Shown here one piece after another: positions 8,854 through 17,421 of a DNA stretch of 33,016 nt. The position numbers and the translations under genes were made by a program. The stretch comes from a virus: IMG/VR virus record IMGVR_UViG_3300036791_000927, positions 1-33,016 of that record. The stretch is one strand, 5' to 3'. Positions within the stretch are counted from its first letter, which is position 1; every line of letters starts with the position of its first letter. The notes below the pieces were generated by a model. It did not search any database. It worked only from the letters and a program-made list of their open reading frames with translations, and was not told where the DNA came from.

Positions 8854-10274
8854 TGGGCGGCAGCTCCACCACGAACACCACTGGATCCCAGCAGTCGATC
8901 AATGAGATTCCGCAGTGGGTCCAGAACGCCGGGCAAGCCAATTATGGCCTCGCCCAGCAAGTCGCCACACAGCCGTTGCAACAGTACCAGGGCCAGATGG
9001 TCGCCGATGTCTCGCCGCAAATGCAGCAGGCCTGGAACCTCGCCGCTAATTCCGGAAACGTCGGAGTCGGAGCGCAGAACGCGGCGCAGTCAGGCTTTAT
9101 GAACGCGGCGAATTATCAGCCGCAGCAAGTCACTGCTGGCCAGCTCTCGAATACCAATCTAGCGCCTTACGAGAATCCCTACACGCAGAACGTGATCAAT
9201 CAGACTTTGCCGATCATGCAGCAGGCGCTTGGTGTCAACCAGATCGGCAACCAATCGCAAGCCGCGGGGGCTGGCGCGTTCGGCGGGTCGCGGCAAGGTA
9301 TCCAGCAAGGCGTGACGCAAGCCCAAGGCGCGATGGGCATGGGCCAAATGGCGGCTCAACTCAATGCCGCGAATTTTCAGCAGGCGCAGGCCGCAGCTCA
9401 GCAAGATATTCAAAGCCGGCTGACCGCCGCGCAAGCCAACCAGGGCGCCGGTCTCACCGCCAATCAGCAGCAAATCTTGGCGTCGAGCGGGCTCGGACAA
9501 CTCGGTACGCAGCAGATGCAAAACAACATCGCCAATTACGGGATGCTGCTCTCTGCGGGCGGTCTTGAGCAACAACAACAGCAGAATCAAATCAACGCGC
9601 AAATGGCCAAGTTTCAGCAGGCTTGGCAGTACCCGCAGCAAGAACTTGGCATGCTGGAAAGCGCGCTCGGCATGACGCCGTACAACACTGGGACGTCAGG
9701 CAGCTCGGCCACGACCAGTGAGACGCAGACCAGCAATCCGATGGCCGCAGCATTGAGTGGGGCGCAAATTCTTGGCGGTATTTTTAGCGCGCCAGCCGGA
9801 GGGACGAGCGCCGCCGCGGGGCTCGCCGGTATATTCTCCGATCGGCGGCTGAAGACCGACATTAAACGTGTCGATACGCATCCGACCGGACTCCCGATTT
9901 ATGCATATCGCTACAAGGGCGATCCGAAATCTTATCCGAAGGTCGCTGGGCCGATGGCGGAGGATGTCGCCAAGATTGCGCCGCATGCGGTTCGTCCAAT
10001 GGGCGTCGGGGGCAGGCTTGCGGTTCACATGCCTACCCTCGACGCACTGAGTCCGGGGGCGACTCCGTCCTCGACGCCGGGGGTGGCGCGGGCGATCGGG
10101 ATGCTAGGGCCTTCGGCTACTCCCGGTCGCTTGTCGCCCAACGCCACGCCGCCGACGAAGTATCCGCCCGCCGCGATACCGTTGCGATCGATGATGCCGA
10201 AGATGCCAAAAGTGCCGGGACAGCATGGCCGGCGCTCGCCCGTGGTAGGGATGCTCGCTGGTGCCGGACGATAA
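8853..10274 (+). CDS. Internal virion protein with S74 chaperone/peptidase segment
   Basis: A 473-residue protein; the start is set at the TGATG junction rather than the in-frame ATG 72 nt upstream inside the previous gene. Residues 1-280 are Gln/Ala/Asn-rich and helical, typical of podovirus ejection proteins. Residues 329-395 carry an intramolecular chaperone/peptidase S74 signature: SDRRLKTDIKRVDTHPTGLP, then YAYRYKGDP, then VAGPMAEDVAKIAPHAV. In this family the Ser (S329) of SDRRLK marks the self-cleavage site and K334 is the usual partner. A Pro-rich tail of about 78 residues follows, with repeated SP(G/N)ATP motifs, so the S74 segment is internal rather than terminal. The inferred role is DNA ejection channel assembly. 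Confidence 0.75.
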   Translation: MGGSSTTNTTGSQQSINEIPQWVQNAGQANYGLAQQVATQPLQQYQGQMVADVSPQMQQAWNLAANSGNVGVGAQNAAQSGFMNAANYQPQQVTAGQLSNTNLAPYENPYTQNVINQTLPIMQQALGVNQIGNQSQAAGAGAFGGSRQGIQQGVTQAQGAMGMGQMAAQLNAANFQQAQAAAQQDIQSRLTAAQANQGAGLTANQQQILASSGLGQLGTQQMQNNIANYGMLLSAGGLEQQQQQNQINAQMAKFQQAWQYPQQELGMLESALGMTPYNTGTSGSSATTSETQTSNPMAAALSGAQILGGIFSAPAGGTSAAAGLAGIFSDRRLKTDIKRVDTHPTGLPIYAYRYKGDPKSYPKVAGPMAEDVAKIAPHAVRPMGVGGRLAVHMPTLDALSPGATPSSTPGVARAIGMLGPSATPGRLSPNATPPTKYPPAAIPLRSMMPKMPKVPGQHGRRSPVVGMLAGAGR

Positions 10275-11706
10275 TCCGCTTTACGGGGTTTCTCCTCCTG
10301 GTCAGGTCGTCGACACCGGCTTCGATCCGCTATTCGGCGACCCCTTGCGGCGCTTCATTGCCGCCGCCAATGCGCAGGGAATTGGGACTCGGCTCCTCTC
10401 TGGGGCGCGCACTGACGAAGATCAGCGGCAGCTCGTCGCCAACGCCGCGGCGACGCGCGCCGGGACGCCGTTGCCGTATCCGAAGCGCGGAGCCGTGCCG
10501 CGCGCTGCGCCGGTTGGCTCTTCGGCGCATGAATATGGGCTCGCAGCTGACGTTCAGGCGACTGATCCTGCCAATCAAGCGCGGTTGAAGGCGCTTGCGT
10601 CGCAGTTCGGACTGACTTCGAACATCCCAAACGATCCGAATCATTTTCAGTTGGCCGACTGGGGCCAGACCGCCGCGGGTCAGACGCCGGGAATGTCATG
10701 GGATCAAGCAAAGCTGATGCAGCCGTCGAATGTGCCGTCAGCCTACGCCCAGAACATGGACGTTTCGGCGGCGCCGGCCGCGCAGGCGATCGCCGCCGCG
10801 TCTCCTGCCGGGACGCTCAGGGTTCCGGGCAAGACGCTCTATTCGCTGCCCGACATGGTTGGGATGGCTCAGAACGCCGGATTCCAAGGCCAGGATGCCG
10901 CGCACATGGCGGCGATCGCCATGGCGGAGAGCGGCGGCAATCCCGGCGCGCACGGCAAGGCGGGCGAAGTTGGGTTAACCCAGATCAATCCGCATGCTTG
11001 GGATTTCGCTAGCATGGCGGCCAATCCGCAGGGGGCATTCAACGCCGCGCGTCAGGTATATGACAAACAAGGCTGGGGAGCGTGGTCAACGGATCCATCG
11101 AGTTCCAATTTCACGCCGAAGAATTCGATGGCTCAATTCCTCCCGCAAGCACAGGCGGCGTTGACCCCGACGCCGGCCAATGTCGGACCCGGCCCGGGCA
11201 ATGTCGGCCCGGTGACCGGCTTCCTGCCGGGAACGCCGACTGGCCAAGGCGCCATTGGCGCGGACGTCAATGCGACAGTCCCACCTCCGCCTCAGACGCC
11301 GGCGGTTCCAGCGGCCGCTGTGGCTTCTCCCGCCATGACTGCGCTCTCGAAAGCCGCCGACGCGGCGAACCAAGAAACCGCCAATATGGGTCAAACGAGC
11401 CAAAACGCAGCGGCGCAATCGCAACAACAGCTCAGTCAGATGATGGCCCAGTCCGCGGCGATGGGGCAGGCGAGGCAGCAGGCTCAGGCGCAGGCCGCGG
11501 GGCAGCTGATGGCGACGGTGATGCAGCGAGGCGCCATGCCGTTGCAGACAAGATTGAATGCAGGGCCGCCTGGAGGCGGGCCGCCGGTTGGCGCGGGGCC
11601 GCCGCCTGGGGCCGGCCCGCAGCTCTCCATACAAGATTTGGCGGCGCAAGCTATGGCGGGCGCGCCAGGTCTAACCTTGAATTCTACGGGAGGCCTTTAT
11701 GGCTAG
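10261..11706 (+). CDS. Virion peptidoglycan hydrolase: M15 peptidase + lytic transglycosylase
   Basis: A 481-residue protein from GTG, with AGGGATG about 9 nt upstream. Later ATGs would remove the first domain. Residues ~20-135 resemble a VanY/M15 D,D- or L,D-carboxypeptidase: SGARTDEDQ, SSAHEYGLAADV with H90 and D97 as predicted zinc ligands, and DPNHFQLADW with H128. Residues ~190-290 resemble an SLT lysozyme-like domain: AIAMAESGGNPGA with E223 as the probable catalytic acid, then GEVGLTQINPHAWDF. The C-terminal ~180 residues are a Pro/Gln/Ala-rich tail. The pair of activities would cut both cross-links and glycan during genome delivery. It overlaps its neighbours by 14 and 8 nt inside the ejection-protein block. 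Confidence 0.82.
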   Translation: MPDDNPLYGVSPPGQVVDTGFDPLFGDPLRRFIAAANAQGIGTRLLSGARTDEDQRQLVANAAATRAGTPLPYPKRGAVPRAAPVGSSAHEYGLAADVQATDPANQARLKALASQFGLTSNIPNDPNHFQLADWGQTAAGQTPGMSWDQAKLMQPSNVPSAYAQNMDVSAAPAAQAIAAASPAGTLRVPGKTLYSLPDMVGMAQNAGFQGQDAAHMAAIAMAESGGNPGAHGKAGEVGLTQINPHAWDFASMAANPQGAFNAARQVYDKQGWGAWSTDPSSSNFTPKNSMAQFLPQAQAALTPTPANVGPGPGNVGPVTGFLPGTPTGQGAIGADVNATVPPPPQTPAVPAAAVASPAMTALSKAADAANQETANMGQTSQNAAAQSQQQLSQMMAQSAAMGQARQQAQAQAAGQLMATVMQRGAMPLQTRLNAGPPGGGPPVGAGPPPGAGPQLSIQDLAAQAMAGAPGLTLNSTGGLYG

Positions 11707-12559
11707 CGATCCGCTCGCCGACATGCAGAACATCCTTGGGTATCAAGGGCTGGTCGGGAATAATCCGTATCTCGCCTATCAAGGTCAGATTCCGCTAGCT
11801 GGCTACGCCCTGCCGCCGGGCTCGCCGACGATCTCGACGCCGCAGGGCAATGTTGCGGTCCCGACTGACGCGATGGGTAATCCGATTCAGATTCCGCCGG
11901 GGATGACACTCAACAGTCCGCCCCCGCCGCCGGCGCCCGCTCCGCCCCCAACCGCTCCCGCAGCGCCGGCCCAAAGCCCCATCGTCAGCCAGCTCGCCAG
12001 CAATGCGGCGATGCAGCGTGTTCTGCAAAACCAAGCGCAGGGCATGAGCGGCGGCATGGGCGGAACGACGGGCAGCGGGAACCAAGCGCCCACGAGTTAC
12101 GGTGATCCAATCGGGCTGGCGATAGGGGCGCATGGGCCGCTAACGAGTCCCTATGCTTTCGCCAACAACGCCGCGGCGATGGGCATCACTCCGCAGATCA
12201 TGGCGGCGCGGCAAGCTGCGTTCATGGCGCCCGGCGCGAGCGCCTCGTCGATCGCCGCCCAGGAGCAGCCGGGCGGCCCGCTTTACGCTGCGCCGCCGGG
12301 ATCGGCGCCCGCCGCTACGGCTGCGCCTGCTGCGCCTGCCGGCCCGCCGGGTCCTCCGGTTCTGACGCGCGAGCAATATCTGACGTTGTTGGCCAATCCG
12401 GGCAAGCCGGCGGCCACTGGGGCTCAGCCGCCTCTTCCCGGGCAGACGCTGACTGGAACGCCAGGACCGAATATCGTCAACGCCTTTTTGGCGGCGAATA
12501 AGAACGCCAGCACGCCGTTCTTGAACACGCTGCGGGCGACACAACAGGGACAAAGCTGA
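11699..12559 (+). CDS. Pro/Ala-rich putative internal virion protein
   Basis: A 286-residue protein with a strong ribosome-binding site (GGGAGG, 5 nt before ATG) inside the end of the upstream gene. Long Pro/Ala stretches (about residues 75-95 and 195-220) alternate with short Gln/Asn-rich helices; there is no membrane segment or enzyme motif. Composition and position between the hydrolase and two further low-complexity proteins suggest an ejected virion protein. Function is inferred only from context. Confidence 0.6.
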   Translation: MASDPLADMQNILGYQGLVGNNPYLAYQGQIPLAGYALPPGSPTISTPQGNVAVPTDAMGNPIQIPPGMTLNSPPPPPAPAPPPTAPAAPAQSPIVSQLASNAAMQRVLQNQAQGMSGGMGGTTGSGNQAPTSYGDPIGLAIGAHGPLTSPYAFANNAAAMGITPQIMAARQAAFMAPGASASSIAAQEQPGGPLYAAPPGSAPAATAAPAAPAGPPGPPVLTREQYLTLLANPGKPAATGAQPPLPGQTLTGTPGPNIVNAFLAANKNASTPFLNTLRATQQGQS

Positions 12560-13896
12560 TGGTCGGCCAGCTGCTCCTGAATATGCTATACGGTGATCCG
12601 CTGCGGCAGCTCAATCCAAATCCGCCGGTCAATCCTGGACAGCAGGGAGGGCCGCCAGGGGCTCAGGGAGGGCCGCCAGCAGGAAACGTGGTGCCCACAG
12701 GTCCTGGAGGCCAAGCGACCGCTCAAGTCCCTCCACCGGGCCCGCAAATGGCTCCAGCGCAGGCGACGGCGCCAGCCCCGGATCTGACCCGGGCCTATCT
12801 GGAGTTGATGCAGCGCAACCGGGCCGCCGACGAGATCGATCGGGGCATGGCGGGGCTGGCGGCGGCGTTTGCCGCGCCGGGGACGGCTGGGGCGGTGTCG
12901 GCGCCCTTGATGCCGCACGAGCAGGACGCCGGGGCGCAGATCAAGAATTTGATGGAGTTGCAACAGTACGGAATTCAGCAGCAGGCGATGGCTCGGGGGT
13001 TGATGCCGGGCGGGGGGATCGACCAGATGGGAATAAATATGGGGCTCAAGCCCGGCGCGCTACCCGACATGATACGAATGAACCCCGCAATACTTGACGA
13101 CGTGATTAAGTCTTCAACTGGGATGAGCCTGCCATTGGATCAACGTCAATACCTTCAACAACAAAGAGAAGCGCAAGCTTCAGGCAAGCCGTTCCCGACC
13201 TATCCTGAATGGGCCAGTTCTAATGCAGCTGTCGGAACGGCGAAGGAGACTCAAGCGAGAGAGGCTCAACAGTTTAAGGACACTGGGAGCGAAGATTTTA
13301 CAGCCGCTAATCAAAAACTGAACGAGAATGAAGCCAGGGTCGCTCAATTGCTTAAGAACCCGGACGCAACCATGGAGGCTCTTTCGAAGCCTGATGTATT
13401 GACAACCAGTAAGGCGGCTTCCTGGATTCCATCGGGAACGCCTATTGTCGGCGCAAGTGACGCTGCAAAACAACAGGCCATCGCAATACAGAAACTCATG
13501 GCCGAGCTGACGGGCGAAGGATTGCAGAGTGCGAAGAATGTTCGAACTCAACGTGAATTCGGCACCTTGGGAGAGGCGCTTACGGCCGGACTCAATGTAA
13601 ACAACGGGAAACAAGGGGTTATTGACGCGCTCGCAGATATTCAGAAGAAATTCGCAACGGCTCATGCGCAGGTTTATGCAGTTGCTGGTAAGCAAATTCC
13701 TTATCAATACGGAGGATTGGCCGATCCGAAATACACATCCCCCACGTGGGACGGCCAGCCTAATCCGTACTATACCGGCGCAACTTATGAAGAGCCGCCG
13801 AAGGAAGAGAAAGACAAAGTATCGTTTAAATCAGTTGAGCAGCCGACCGCAACTCATAGATACAATCCGGCTACCGGGAAAATTGAGCCATTCTGA
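12559..13896 (+). CDS. Putative internal virion (ejection) protein
   Basis: A 445-residue protein starting at a TGATG junction. Residues 1-85 are Pro/Gly/Gln-rich. The remainder is mainly helical and polar, with a KLNENEARVAQLLKNPDATMEALS segment and a KQQAIAIQKLMAELTGEGLQSAKNVRTQREFGTLGEAL-type region that recurs in phage ejection or internal core proteins. The C-terminus is charged (PPKEEKDKVSFKSVEQPTA). From roughly 13050 onward the base composition is less GC-rich than in the first part, suggesting a mosaic joint inside the gene. No catalytic motif is visible. Its place in the ejection-protein block supports a virion role. Confidence 0.6.
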   Translation: MVGQLLLNMLYGDPLRQLNPNPPVNPGQQGGPPGAQGGPPAGNVVPTGPGGQATAQVPPPGPQMAPAQATAPAPDLTRAYLELMQRNRAADEIDRGMAGLAAAFAAPGTAGAVSAPLMPHEQDAGAQIKNLMELQQYGIQQQAMARGLMPGGGIDQMGINMGLKPGALPDMIRMNPAILDDVIKSSTGMSLPLDQRQYLQQQREAQASGKPFPTYPEWASSNAAVGTAKETQAREAQQFKDTGSEDFTAANQKLNENEARVAQLLKNPDATMEALSKPDVLTTSKAASWIPSGTPIVGASDAAKQQAIAIQKLMAELTGEGLQSAKNVRTQREFGTLGEALTAGLNVNNGKQGVIDALADIQKKFATAHAQVYAVAGKQIPYQYGGLADPKYTSPTWDGQPNPYYTGATYEEPPKEEKDKVSFKSVEQPTATHRYNPATGKIEPF

Positions 13897-15503
13897 TGAA
13901 CGTTCAAGCGCCAGATGGAAAGGTAATTCAATTTCCCGACACAATGTCGCAAAGCGATGTTGAAGGGTCGATGGGCAAGCTTTATCCGCAGCCGTCCGAG
14001 ATCGCACAGCCGACTGATAGCCTGCCGCCGCTCGATCCGCGCACCGCAACGACAGGGGATTATCTCGCACATCTACATCAATTGGGAAGTGGGCTGGGGC
14101 AGATTGGATCAGCTCTAGGCAATATGGGTCGCGTCGCGGCGAATGTTTACGGCATAGGCGATCAAACCTTGGCAAGCACGGGAGCCTTGGGTCAGGATTT
14201 AACCGGCCAACGGAGCGATTTATTGGCCAATCTCGCCGCGGAGAGGGCCAAAACGGAAGCAGCTGCGGCTGCGCTTCCGCCTGAAGCTCGCGTCGCCGCC
14301 AGCATGGCCGGCGCCGGCCCAGTAGGCGCGCTGGGGATTGGCAAGGGCGTCGCCGGCGCGGCTGCGCCTTACATTCCCAAGATGCTAGGCGGCAATTGGC
14401 TGGCGGGTGTGCTCGGAGGCGGAACTGAGGGCGCGACGCTCGCCGGCGCGGGCGCCTTCATGCGCGGCGATCCGGTCATGCCGGCGGTGAAGGCGGGAGG
14501 AATTGGGGGAGCGGCTTTTGCGCTCCCTGGCGGCGTCACGAATCGTGGCGTATTGCCGGCGACGCCAACCGCAGACAATTTTGATCAAGCTGCAAATTCA
14601 GTCTATAAAGATATGAGACAAGTTGGATTTCATCCGCCCTATGTCAACAATTCTATTAATCAGGCCAGACCAACTTTAACCGCCAGCCAGGATGCCGGCC
14701 TAACTCCTGGATTTCTGAGAACAGTTAGGAATCAACAATCGGCTATCGCCCAAAGCAAGCAAACGACCGCCGACGATATCAATGGATACGCACGCAATAT
14801 CAAGGGCGCTGTTTCATCGGCTCCAGATAGCGTATTAGCGGCTAGAATCGCCGCAAATTTGAGAGGGACAATGGAGAATGTCCCGCCCGTGACCGGACAT
14901 TCAACCGGATATGCCGCCGATTTGCAGGATGAGGCCAATCAGTACATCGGTCAACGTAACGATCTTCAGCGCTTGAGCGGCTTTCAACAAAAGGCCGACG
15001 TTGCTAGAGGGAAAGACGTCGCGACTCAAACGAGCGATTGGTTGCAGACAGCTCAGGGGCAGCGGTTCGCTCCACCGGGATCGCCTCAATACGAGGCTTG
15101 GAACACATTAGGCGGGACAACGGCTCGCCCCGGCCTGCTGCCGAATTGGGCGAAGCACTACGTGTTGGCTCCAATCGTCGGTTTTGGGGCGAGCGAAGGC
15201 GTTGGGGCTCTGACCGGCGACACCAATTCTCCCCCCTCTCGCATAGCTGAAGATATTGGCATGGCGCTAGCGTTCGGCGGCGGATCGAAGGCTTACGCGG
15301 CAGGCTCCGGCGCGCGGCGCGGCGCAGAGCAGCAGCGGGCTATCGATGCGGTGCGAGCGACGATCGGGACCGGGCAGCTTTATAAGCCTCTCGGAGCGCC
15401 CGCACCCGTGCGCGGCTTGCTTCAGGGTCTTTATCGGCAAGCCGCGCCCTCAATGCCTCTTTCCTCAACGTCTCTTCCCTCGTTGCCTTTGCAATGGCGT
15501 TGA
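13896..15503 (+). CDS. Putative internal virion protein with FPD N-terminal motif
   Basis: A 535-residue protein from a TGATG junction. The N-terminus (VQAPDGKVIQFPDTMSQSDV, then MGKLYP) matches a short motif common at the start of large phage internal proteins. Residues ~120-220 are Gly/Ala-rich hydrophobic repeats (GPVGALGIGKGVAGAAAPYI, GGNWLAGVLGGGTEGATLAGA) that could insert in or cross a membrane during ejection. The rest is helical and polar. It is the last plus-strand gene of the block. Its last 164 nt lie opposite the 3' part of a minus-strand membrane-protein frame. Confidence 0.65.
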   Translation: MNVQAPDGKVIQFPDTMSQSDVEGSMGKLYPQPSEIAQPTDSLPPLDPRTATTGDYLAHLHQLGSGLGQIGSALGNMGRVAANVYGIGDQTLASTGALGQDLTGQRSDLLANLAAERAKTEAAAAALPPEARVAASMAGAGPVGALGIGKGVAGAAAPYIPKMLGGNWLAGVLGGGTEGATLAGAGAFMRGDPVMPAVKAGGIGGAAFALPGGVTNRGVLPATPTADNFDQAANSVYKDMRQVGFHPPYVNNSINQARPTLTASQDAGLTPGFLRTVRNQQSAIAQSKQTTADDINGYARNIKGAVSSAPDSVLAARIAANLRGTMENVPPVTGHSTGYAADLQDEANQYIGQRNDLQRLSGFQQKADVARGKDVATQTSDWLQTAQGQRFAPPGSPQYEAWNTLGGTTARPGLLPNWAKHYVLAPIVGFGASEGVGALTGDTNSPPSRIAEDIGMALAFGGGSKAYAAGSGARRGAEQQRAIDAVRATIGTGQLYKPLGAPAPVRGLLQGLYRQAAPSMPLSSTSLPSLPLQWR

Positions 15504-15579
15504 AAACCGCATCGATAATCGCGCCGATGATCGCTATGAGCGGCAAGGAAAGCAGATAGGCGACAATAAGCTCGTTCAT
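15340..15579 (-). CDS. Small membrane protein, antisense-overlapping the last virion gene
   Basis: A 79-residue frame. An N-terminal membrane helix (LIVAYLLSLPLIAIIGAIID) is followed by a strongly charged helix rich in Arg, Lys, Glu and Ala. The start is well supported: AGAGGAAAAACGACC precedes the ATG, the same leader motif found before several early genes at 29-30 kb. The stop lies inside the plus-strand gene, giving a 164-nt tail-to-tail overlap. Function is unknown; topology would allow a superinfection-exclusion or membrane-anchoring role, which is speculation. The overlap lowers certainty about how much of the C-terminus is real. Confidence 0.5.
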   Translation of the reverse strand: MNELIVAYLLSLPLIAIIGAIIDAVFNAIAKATREETLRKEALRARLADKDPEASRARVRALREAYKAARSRSSLAPHR

Positions 15580-15656
15580 GGTCGTTTTTCCTCTTTGTTG
15601 GGCGGAGATGGAGCGCGCGGTCGAACATGCTCTAATTCAATTTTGTGGACTTTCAT
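15576..15656 (-). CDS. 26-codon micro-ORF bridging helicase and membrane protein
   Basis: The frame ATG..TGA encodes a basic, Pro-containing 26-residue peptide (begins MKVHKIELEHVRP). Its ATG overlaps the helicase stop by 4 nt (ATGA) and its own TGA overlaps the ATG of the membrane protein (ATGA), so it could carry ribosomes from one gene to the next. It contains the ribosome-binding site of the downstream gene. It may be only a coupling device rather than a functional peptide. Confidence 0.35.
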   Translation of the reverse strand: MKVHKIELEHVRPRAPSPPNKEEKRP

Positions 15657-17062
15657 GTTACAGGCTCCGCCACGCGCAGATTTTTGAACACTGACTGATA
15701 AAGTGCGTCCTTGCGCTGCAACGCCTTGACGATCCGCCGGTCGAGCGGCGAGCCCGAGAGATCAATGTACAGGACATTCTCGCCCGTCTGGCCGCGGCGG
15801 TGAATCCGGTCTTCGATCTGGTCGCGTGTGTCGGCCGAATAGCTGTTCTCGAAAAAGATCATCGTCCGACACAGATCGTCCTCGTCCGGACCACCGAGCA
15901 GGGTGTGCCCGTACTTGGCCGCGTCGCATTGCAGCAGGATCACCCGGCAGTGCGGATCCTGATTGAAACGATCCTTCTGCTCGCTGACTTCCGCCGGCTT
16001 CATTGAGCCCTTGATCCAAGCCGGATCGTACTCGGCGAGCACGCGCAGCAGAATGTCGAGCACCGCGCGGTGTTTGTAGACGACGCAAGCCTTGCCCTCG
16101 ACCTCGCTCTCCAGCATCGCCAAGAGAAGATTGAGCCGCGGATTCTCTTCGACTGGCACAAGCTGGTGAGTGCCGCCGTGCTCGTCATAGATGAAGCCGG
16201 TCTGGATCTGCGCCAGCTTGGCGTATTTCGCGATCGCCACCTCGACGGTGATCACGCCCGTCTCGACTTCCAGCAGAAATTTGTGCTCCATATCGGCATA
16301 CTGGCTAAGCTGGTCGGCCGACATCAGGTAGTCGCGGATGGTGTAGTCCTTGCGCGGCAGCGCCACGAGCCAGTCCTTCTTCTTCGCCTGAAACACCACT
16401 GGCGCCATGGCCGCGGCGAGCGCCTCGGTGTTCTTCGCCCGGATCACTTCTTTCTGCATCCAGCCACCCATTTCACAGAACGAGCCGCGGAAAGCATAGA
16501 AGTTGGTGAAGGGGAAAAGGCCGATCGTTCGGAGCTGGCCCCACAGGTCATGCGGGCCTTGCGTCTGCGGCCGGCCGGTCAGGAGCCGGACATAGGCGCA
16601 CATTGGCGCCAGCCTATGCAGCGCCTTGGTCTGCTGCGTGCGATGCCCCTTGATCTGAATGCTCTCATCGATCGCGAGGTAGGCGCGGCCGCGCTGCAGC
16701 CACGCTCCCAGCGCCCGCTGTACGTTGGGCATCCGAATCGCTTCATAATTGATCACAAACACCGGCGGCTTGGCATGGCCGTGAGAAACGAACCGCGACG
16801 CCTCGGCGCGCTTGGCTGACTGGAAAATGTGAACGTCGAAGTCGAGCGCGTGCTTCTCGATTTCGTCGAGCCAACCTTGCTTGAAGGTGTTCGGGCAGAC
16901 CGCGAGCATCCGGTCGGCGAGGCCGCTTTGCCAGCAAGTGAAGTATTCGGCCAGCGCCGTGAGTGATTTGCCGAGCCCGGGCTCCATGAACCAGCCGACG
17001 CCGGGCTTGCCTCGGGCGAAGTCGAGCGCGGCAATCTGGACAGGGTCTAGGGAGCTGCTCAT
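15653..17062 (-). CDS. SNF2-like superfamily 2 DNA helicase/translocase
   Basis: A 469-residue ATP-dependent DNA translocase. Visible SF2 motifs: Q-motif region DPVQIAALDF, Walker A MEPGLGKS (K32), Walker B AIDES at 132-134 (a DEAH-box variant), VRLLTGRPQTQGPHDLWGQL (motif III with the SNF2 feature), and motif VI RDQIEDRIHRRGQ near residues 413-425, the hallmark of SNF2 proteins. It is shorter than cellular SNF2 enzymes, as in phage versions. The start is ATG at 17062 in a TGATG junction; a GTG one codon upstream is possible. Its neighbours are a VRR-NUC-like nuclease and an SSB-like protein, so a role in replication, recombination or fork repair is inferred. Confidence 0.88.
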   Translation of the reverse strand: MSSSLDPVQIAALDFARGKPGVGWFMEPGLGKSLTALAEYFTCWQSGLADRMLAVCPNTFKQGWLDEIEKHALDFDVHIFQSAKRAEASRFVSHGHAKPPVFVINYEAIRMPNVQRALGAWLQRGRAYLAIDESIQIKGHRTQQTKALHRLAPMCAYVRLLTGRPQTQGPHDLWGQLRTIGLFPFTNFYAFRGSFCEMGGWMQKEVIRAKNTEALAAAMAPVVFQAKKKDWLVALPRKDYTIRDYLMSADQLSQYADMEHKFLLEVETGVITVEVAIAKYAKLAQIQTGFIYDEHGGTHQLVPVEENPRLNLLLAMLESEVEGKACVVYKHRAVLDILLRVLAEYDPAWIKGSMKPAEVSEQKDRFNQDPHCRVILLQCDAAKYGHTLLGGPDEDDLCRTMIFFENSYSADTRDQIEDRIHRRGQTGENVLYIDLSGSPLDRRIVKALQRKDALYQSVFKNLRVAEPVT

Positions 17063-17421
17063 CACGCTACGCCGCCTTCTTCCCCGTCATTCTGTGTCAC
17101 TCGCGGCATGATCGTCGGGCGAAACTTCCTCGCGATCTTCGCCATGCCGTCCTCCACCGATATGTGCTGGGTCAGGCTGTTGGACCGCAGTCGCAGATAG
17201 CCCGCTGCGCCGTTCCAGTGTTTTGGGTCACTGGCGTCTCCGTTGAGGATGCGTGCGATCAAAGTGGCGACTTGTTCGAGCGCTTCCTTAGATTCGTGCC
17301 CCAAGCCCTCCCAATTGCGCCCGCGCCGCATCAGGCTCTTGAACGTCTGGGCGATCGTCGCCGTGTCGGTGAATGTTCCATGCGCCAACTCTTTGTCGTG
17401 CAGAAAATCATCGATGTTCAT
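17062..17421 (-). CDS. DUF6378-like small phage protein
   Basis: A 119-residue protein with the pattern HGTFTDTATIAQTFKSLMR, then SKEALEQVATLIARILNGDASDPKHWNGAAGYLRL. This resembles the small phage proteins grouped as DUF6378, which look distantly MazG-like (helical nucleotide pyrophosphohydrolase relatives) with a conserved HG, an IARILNGD segment and a HW..AAGY segment. Assignment is by eye. Nucleotide-pool housecleaning is a possible role, not shown. It overlaps the helicase start by 1 nt and the nuclease gene by 14 nt. Confidence 0.6.
   Translation of the reverse strand: MNIDDFLHDKELAHGTFTDTATIAQTFKSLMRRGRNWEGLGHESKEALEQVATLIARILNGDASDPKHWNGAAGYLRLRSNSLTQHISVEDGMAKIARKFRPTIMPRVTQNDGEEGGVA

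Noticed and set aside
16070-16819. 249-codon plus-strand frame opposite the helicase
   Set aside because: Antisense shadow of the SNF2-like helicase whose motifs are clear; composition is typical of GC-rich shadows.
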